DNA of 64,000 nt from DASUPK01 sp963774305. Lineage in GTDB: Bacteria > Actinomycetota > Thermoleophilia > Solirubrobacterales > 70-9. Made by a program: the position numbers and the translations under genes. Of this stretch, positions 58,996-64,000 are shown in pieces. The stretch lies in the NCBI GenBank assembly GCA_963774305.1, contig CAVZEM010000007.1, positions 124,001 through 188,000 on the forward strand, read 5' to 3'. Each line of letters opens with the position of its first letter. Within the stretch, counting starts at the first letter, position 1. The notes below the pieces were generated by a model, which was not told where the DNA came from, made no database searches, and worked only from the letters and a program-made list of their open reading frames with translations.

Positions 58996-59862
58996 GTGGG
59001 GAGCGCCGGAACGAGGTGGGTCGCGACGTTCGCGCTGATGCTCGTGTCGGCCCTGGGGGCCGGCGCGCACTCGTTCGCCGATCAGAGCGGTGGCCGGCAT
59101 GAAGGCGGGAAGGTCTGGCCCAGGGAGCGCTATCCGTCCTCCCGGGCGATCCGGCGCGCACAGGGGTTCGCCGCCTCGAGAGGAGACGTCTCCTTCGCGG
59201 TGATCGACAGCTCGATCGGCCTGCGAGGCTATGACCAGGATCGCCAGTTCAGCTCCGCCAGCGTCAGCAAGGCGCTGCTCCTGGCGGCGGAGCTGCGGCG
59301 CCTGGACCGGGATGGGCTGCCGCTCGACGACGAGACGAAGGAGCTGCTCGAGCCGATGATCACCTACTCGGACAACCGGGCCGCCGACGAGGTCTATGCC
59401 CAGGTCGGGGACGCGGGATTGGAGGAGGTGGCGAGGGGGGTTGGGATGCGGGATTTCGAGCCGACGCCGGGCTTCTGGGGCGGCGACAAGGTCACGGCCG
59501 CCGACCTGGCGCGCTTCTTCTTCCGGCTGGAGGCGAACCTCCCGGGGCCGCACCGCGCCTACGCCAAGGGCCTGCTGGCGAGGATCACTCCCGTGGAGCG
59601 CTGGGGAATCCCCCAGGCGATCGGCCACGGCTGGTCCGTGTGGTTCAAGGGCGGCTGGCGCCCGCCGGGGCAGGAGCACACCAGCGGCCCGGTGACCCAC
59701 CAAGCCGCCCTCCTCGTCCATCGCCGGGGCGAGCGCGTGGCGCTTGCGGTGCTCACCGACGAGACGCCGGGGGACGTGACCGGGTTCGGGGCGATCGAGG
59801 GCGTCACAGAGCGCCTGCTGGCGACACCTCCGCCGAACCGGCGGGGCTGGGTCGCGCCGTAG
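58996..59862 (+). CDS. Class A beta-lactamase-like serine hydrolase
   Basis: A 288-residue exported protein (signal WVATFALMLVSALGAGAHSF). Motifs: QFSSASVSKALLLAAELRRL with SxxK (SVSK), TYSDNRAADEVYAQVGDAGL with SDN, and WSVWFKGGWRPPGQEHTSG in place of KTG, reading KGG. The fold is that of class A beta-lactamases. The omega-loop Glu of ExxxN is not evident, so it may be a peptidase or an inactive relative rather than an antibiotic-resistance enzyme. The start is GTG at 58996. The C-terminus ends NRRGWVAP. Confidence 0.78.
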   Translation: MGSAGTRWVATFALMLVSALGAGAHSFADQSGGRHEGGKVWPRERYPSSRAIRRAQGFAASRGDVSFAVIDSSIGLRGYDQDRQFSSASVSKALLLAAELRRLDRDGLPLDDETKELLEPMITYSDNRAADEVYAQVGDAGLEEVARGVGMRDFEPTPGFWGGDKVTAADLARFFFRLEANLPGPHRAYAKGLLARITPVERWGIPQAIGHGWSVWFKGGWRPPGQEHTSGPVTHQAALLVHRRGERVALAVLTDETPGDVTGFGAIEGVTERLLATPPPNRRGWVAP

Positions 59863-59917
59863 TCAGGGACGGCTTCGCCATCAGGTCGCGGTCACGAGCG
59901 GCCGCCCGATATCAGGC

Positions 59918-59936
59918 GCGGCGGCTCCGCCGCCGC
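59918..59936. terminator. GC-rich hairpin between convergent genes
   Basis: GCGGCGG, loop CT, CCGCCGC forms a strong stem at the end of the convergent beta-lactamase-like and hspR genes. It lacks a U-tract but may serve both transcripts. Confidence 0.4.
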
Positions 59937-59937
59937 T

Positions 59938-60411
59938 TCAAGCGCTGCGGCCTGGTGACCGCTTGATCGGGATCCGCGTGGATCCCTGCCCGCGGCTCAT
60001 GCTCTGCGGCTCGTAGGCGCCGTAGGGAACCAACTCGCCGCCGATCGACTTCCGTAGCCGCTCGAGCTCCTTGGTCATGCGGCTCTCCATCTCGGCGGCG
60101 CGCTTTCGCATCCTCGCCATCTCGCTGCGCATGCGCTCGACCCGGCGCTCCAGCTCCAGCACTGTCTCCACTCCCGCGAGGTTGAGCCCCTCGTCGGTGG
60201 TCATCTGCTGGATCCGGCGCAGCCGCTCGACGTCCGCCTGCGAGTAGAGCCGGGTGTTCTTGGGTGAGCGCTTCGGTGTGATCAGGCCCCGGGCCTCATA
60301 CATCCGCAGGGTCTGAGGGTGCATCTCGGCCAGCTCGGCGGCGACCGAGATCATGAAGACCCCGCGCTCCTCGTCGATCCGCCGCCCCTCTCTTCCTCCG
60401 CGGTCAGCCAT
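59938..60411 (-). CDS. hspR: Heat-shock repressor HspR (MerR family)
   Basis: A 157-residue regulator. GVFMISVAAELAEMHPQTLR, MYEARGLITPKRSPKNTRLY and SQADVERLRRIQQMTTDEGL is the MerR DNA-binding domain of HspR. A long coiled coil follows (VLELERRVERMRSEMARMRK) and a basic tail (STRIPIKRSPGRSA). HspR represses dnaK and clpB operons and uses DnaK as a co-repressor. It is the last gene of dnaK-grpE-dnaJ-hspR; its ATG at 60411 overlaps the dnaJ stop by 8 nt. The candidate target site lies upstream of clpB. Confidence 0.93.
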   Translation of the reverse strand: MADRGGREGRRIDEERGVFMISVAAELAEMHPQTLRMYEARGLITPKRSPKNTRLYSQADVERLRRIQQMTTDEGLNLAGVETVLELERRVERMRSEMARMRKRAAEMESRMTKELERLRKSIGGELVPYGAYEPQSMSRGQGSTRIPIKRSPGRSA

Positions 60412-61576
60412 CCGCCTTCACTCTCTCTTCTCCGTCGGATGATCCGGCCGCGGTGTTTGTGGCGGCCGTTGATGCCCGTCCGAGCAGCGTTGCACGCGGG
60501 TTCTGTCCGTTGAGCGCCTCGGCGAGCTTTGCCACCGCCTCGCGCTGTTCATCCGAAAGCTCCTTCGGGACGTCGATGCGGATCCGGTAGTAGATGTCGC
60601 CTCGTCCCGAACCCTTCGTCCGGGGCGGTCCCTCGCCGCGCAGCCGCTGCACCGAGCCGTGCTGCGTCCCGGGCGGAATGCGAATCGTCTTCGACCCGTC
60701 GAGGGTCGGGACCTCGATGGTGGCTCCCTGGATCGCCTCGGCAACCGTCACCGGAAGATCCACCTCGAGGTTGCCGTCGGGGCGCTGCTTGAAGACCGGT
60801 GATGGAGCGACGCGAGTGGTCACGTAGAGATCGCCGCGTGGCCCACCGCGATAGCCGGCCTCGCCCTTGCCGGCGAGCCTGATCCGACTGCCGTCGTGGA
60901 CGCCCGCGGGGATGTTGACCCGGTAGCGCTTGGTCTCCTGGGTGATCCCCTGGCCGCCGCAGGTCGGGCACGGATCGTCGATCAGCGTGCCCTGCCCACC
61001 GCATTCGGGGCACGGCTGCGAGATCGAGAAGAGCCCCTGGCTCTGGGCGTCGATCCCGGTCCCCTCGCAGCGAGGACAGGTGCGCGGCGAGGTGCCGGGC
61101 TTGGCACCGCTGCCGTCGCAGGTCGGGCAGGGACCCGTCGTCGGAACCGCGACGGCGATCTGGGTCCCGTGCATGGCCTGGTCGAAGGAAAGGCGAACCT
61201 CGGTTTCGAGGTCGCGGCCCCGCTGCTCGCGCGGACCCTGCTGGCGACCGCCGCGGAAGAAGGTGGAGAAGATGTCGCCGAGGTCAGAGGCAAAGCCGCC
61301 GCCCGGGAAGCCGCCGGCGCCACCACCGGGGAACCCGCCCGCGCCGAAGCCGCCGAAGCGGCCTCCGGCGTCGTACTGCTTGCGCTTCTCCGGGTCCGAG
61401 AGCGCGTCGTATGCCTGCTGGATCTCCTTGAAGCGCTCCTCGGCCTCCGCGTCATCCGGATTGCGGTCGGGGTGCCACTTGCGGGCAAGCTCCCGGTAGG
61501 CCTTCTTGATCTCGTCCTGCGAGGCCGACTTGGATACGCCCAGCACCTCGTAGTAGTCGCGCGGGGCGGTCGCCAT
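60404..61576 (-). CDS. dnaJ: Chaperone DnaJ
   Basis: A 390-residue type I DnaJ. The J domain DYYEVLGVSKSASQDEIKKA and YRELARKWHPDRNPDDAEAE contains HPD. A Gly/Phe-rich region follows (FGGFGAGGFPGGGAGGFPGG). Four CxxCxGxG zinc repeats are present: CPTCDGSG, CPRCEGTG, CPECGGQG and CPTCGGQG. The substrate-binding C-domain has RVNIPAGVHDGSRIRLAGKG. It stimulates DnaK ATPase. The start overlaps the grpE stop by one base (TAATG). Confidence 0.97.
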   Translation of the reverse strand: MATAPRDYYEVLGVSKSASQDEIKKAYRELARKWHPDRNPDDAEAEERFKEIQQAYDALSDPEKRKQYDAGGRFGGFGAGGFPGGGAGGFPGGGFASDLGDIFSTFFRGGRQQGPREQRGRDLETEVRLSFDQAMHGTQIAVAVPTTGPCPTCDGSGAKPGTSPRTCPRCEGTGIDAQSQGLFSISQPCPECGGQGTLIDDPCPTCGGQGITQETKRYRVNIPAGVHDGSRIRLAGKGEAGYRGGPRGDLYVTTRVAPSPVFKQRPDGNLEVDLPVTVAEAIQGATIEVPTLDGSKTIRIPPGTQHGSVQRLRGEGPPRTKGSGRGDIYYRIRIDVPKELSDEQREAVAKLAEALNGQNPRATLLGRASTAATNTAAGSSDGEERVKADG

Positions 61577-62184
61577 TATTTGCTCACCACCACCCTGGCC
61601 GGCCGCAGGACCTGGCCGTTCAGCCTGTAGCCCTTCTCGAGGGTCTCGAGCACGACGCCGGATTGGGTCCCCTCGGCCTGCTGGGTCGAGAGGGCCTCAT
61701 GGAGCTGGGGGTCGAAGGGCTCGCCGGTCGGGTCGAATGCCTCGACGCCCCCGCTCTGCAGACGGGCGCGCAGCTCGTCGTGAACCATGGCGACGCCGCG
61801 GGCGAGCGCCTCGTGGGCCGAGGCATCCTGCCCGGCCTCCAGCGCCCGCTCCAGGTTGTCGATCACGGGCAGGAGCTCGCGAGCGAGCTCGGCCTTGCCG
61901 CGAACGAGGGCGTCGGAGGTCTCCTTGGCCACCCGCTTGCGGTAGTTCTCGAAGTCGGCGCGCGTTCGCTGCGCCAGCTCGAGGTACTCGTCGCGCTCGC
62001 GCTTGGTCTCGCCGAGCTCGTCGAGATCCCGCTCGACCTGGTCGGCTGCGCCGTCCCCGTTCTCAGCATCGGCAATGGACGGGTCGTCGTGCCCGTCCAC
62101 CACCTCCGCGTCGACGACCTCTTCGTCGGCCTTCTCATCACGGGTCGCGCTGTCGCGCGCCCTCGCATCATGCTCGTCGCTCAT
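61576..62184 (-). CDS. grpE: Nucleotide exchange factor GrpE
   Basis: A 202-residue protein. Residues 6-16 read DARARDSATRD, which is the palindromic element (62137-62169) read in the opposite sense to the lipB copy. An acidic region (EVVDAEVVDGHDDPSIADAE), a coiled coil (ERDLDELGETKRERDEYLEL; RTRADFENYRKRVAKETSDA) and the beta domain (GVEAFDPTGEPFDPQLHEAL; GYRLNGQVLRPARVVVSK) complete GrpE. It exchanges nucleotide on DnaK. The ATG at 62184 is 9 nt past the dnaK stop. Confidence 0.96.
   Translation of the reverse strand: MSDEHDARARDSATRDEKADEEVVDAEVVDGHDDPSIADAENGDGAADQVERDLDELGETKRERDEYLELAQRTRADFENYRKRVAKETSDALVRGKAELARELLPVIDNLERALEAGQDASAHEALARGVAMVHDELRARLQSGGVEAFDPTGEPFDPQLHEALSTQQAEGTQSGVVLETLEKGYRLNGQVLRPARVVVSK
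62137..62169 (-). repeat. Palindromic element, copy 6 (inside grpE)
   Basis: Core at 62142-62162. In canonical orientation (minus strand) it reads GATGCGAGGG, CGCGC, loop GACA, GCGCGACCC. It is in frame within the disordered N-terminus of GrpE and translated DARARDSATRD. Confidence 0.92.
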
Positions 62185-62193
62185 CGGCGCCTC

Positions 62194-64000
<1,807 letters not shown>

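Noticed and set aside
59863..59917. Possible seventh copy of the palindromic element
   Set aside because: It shares only a few GC-rich bases (GGTCGCGGTC) and lacks the GAGGG/CCCGT flanks and loop.

Overview
This 64 kb window comes from a high-GC bacterial chromosome. The gene set suggests an actinobacterium, most likely of the class Thermoleophilia. The reasons are an intein-bearing Rv2578c-type radical SAM protein, a dnaK-grpE-dnaJ-hspR heat-shock operon, PurF with a propeptide, and lineage-flavoured Pro/Glu-rich and Lys-rich surface proteins. The class is inferred from gene content and protein style; no 16S gene is present. Both window edges cut genes: amt at the left and dnaK at the right.

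1-8.5 kb is a mixed, partly decayed region. It holds an ammonium transporter, small membrane proteins, SnoaL-like and DUF1801 proteins, a DMT transporter, an NmrA-like oxidoreductase and an MBL-fold protein. It also holds two remnants, a cut-off tyrosine recombinase and a 43-codon monooxygenase fragment. Short intergenic repeats recur here and I saw no copies elsewhere in the window. 8.5-19 kb has two tRNA-Ala genes, a GGDEF protein, glutamate dehydrogenase, a PD-(D/E)XK nuclease overlapping a tRNA, a D,D-carboxypeptidase, a rhomboid protease and secreted or membrane proteins.

19-31 kb is a cofactor and central-carbon block. On the minus strand lie E3 (lpdA), a TMEM175-like protein, a DsbA-like protein, pyruvate dehydrogenase E1 alpha, E1 beta and E2, then lipB and lipA. 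Next to it are thiamine genes: thiE leftward, and a TPP riboswitch followed by thiO and a fused thiS-thiG rightward. The block thus codes for a 2-oxoacid dehydrogenase and for synthesis of two of its cofactors, lipoate and TPP.

31-38 kb carries the intein-containing radical SAM gene and a sulfate ABC importer (sbp-cysT-cysW-cysA) facing an Rrf2 regulator. 38-51.6 kb, after tRNA-Lys and an HNH protein, is a purine cluster read right to left: GYD protein, purD, purE, purB, a glutaredoxin-like gene, purC, purS, purQ, purL, a secreted repeat protein, purF, purN, purH. Many junctions overlap by 4 nt. purM and purK are not in the window. 51.7-64 kb has a methyltransferase, an enoyl-CoA hydratase, a lytic transglycosylase pair, clpB with a candidate HspR site, a class A beta-lactamase-like protein, and hspR-dnaJ-grpE-dnaK.

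The most interesting observation is a palindromic repeat of about 33 bp present six times between 11.5 and 62.2 kb. It lies in intergenic sites but also in frame inside lipB and grpE, where its two orientations encode different peptides. Paired base changes preserve its hairpin stem. It behaves like a protein-coding palindromic element and I know of no description of it.
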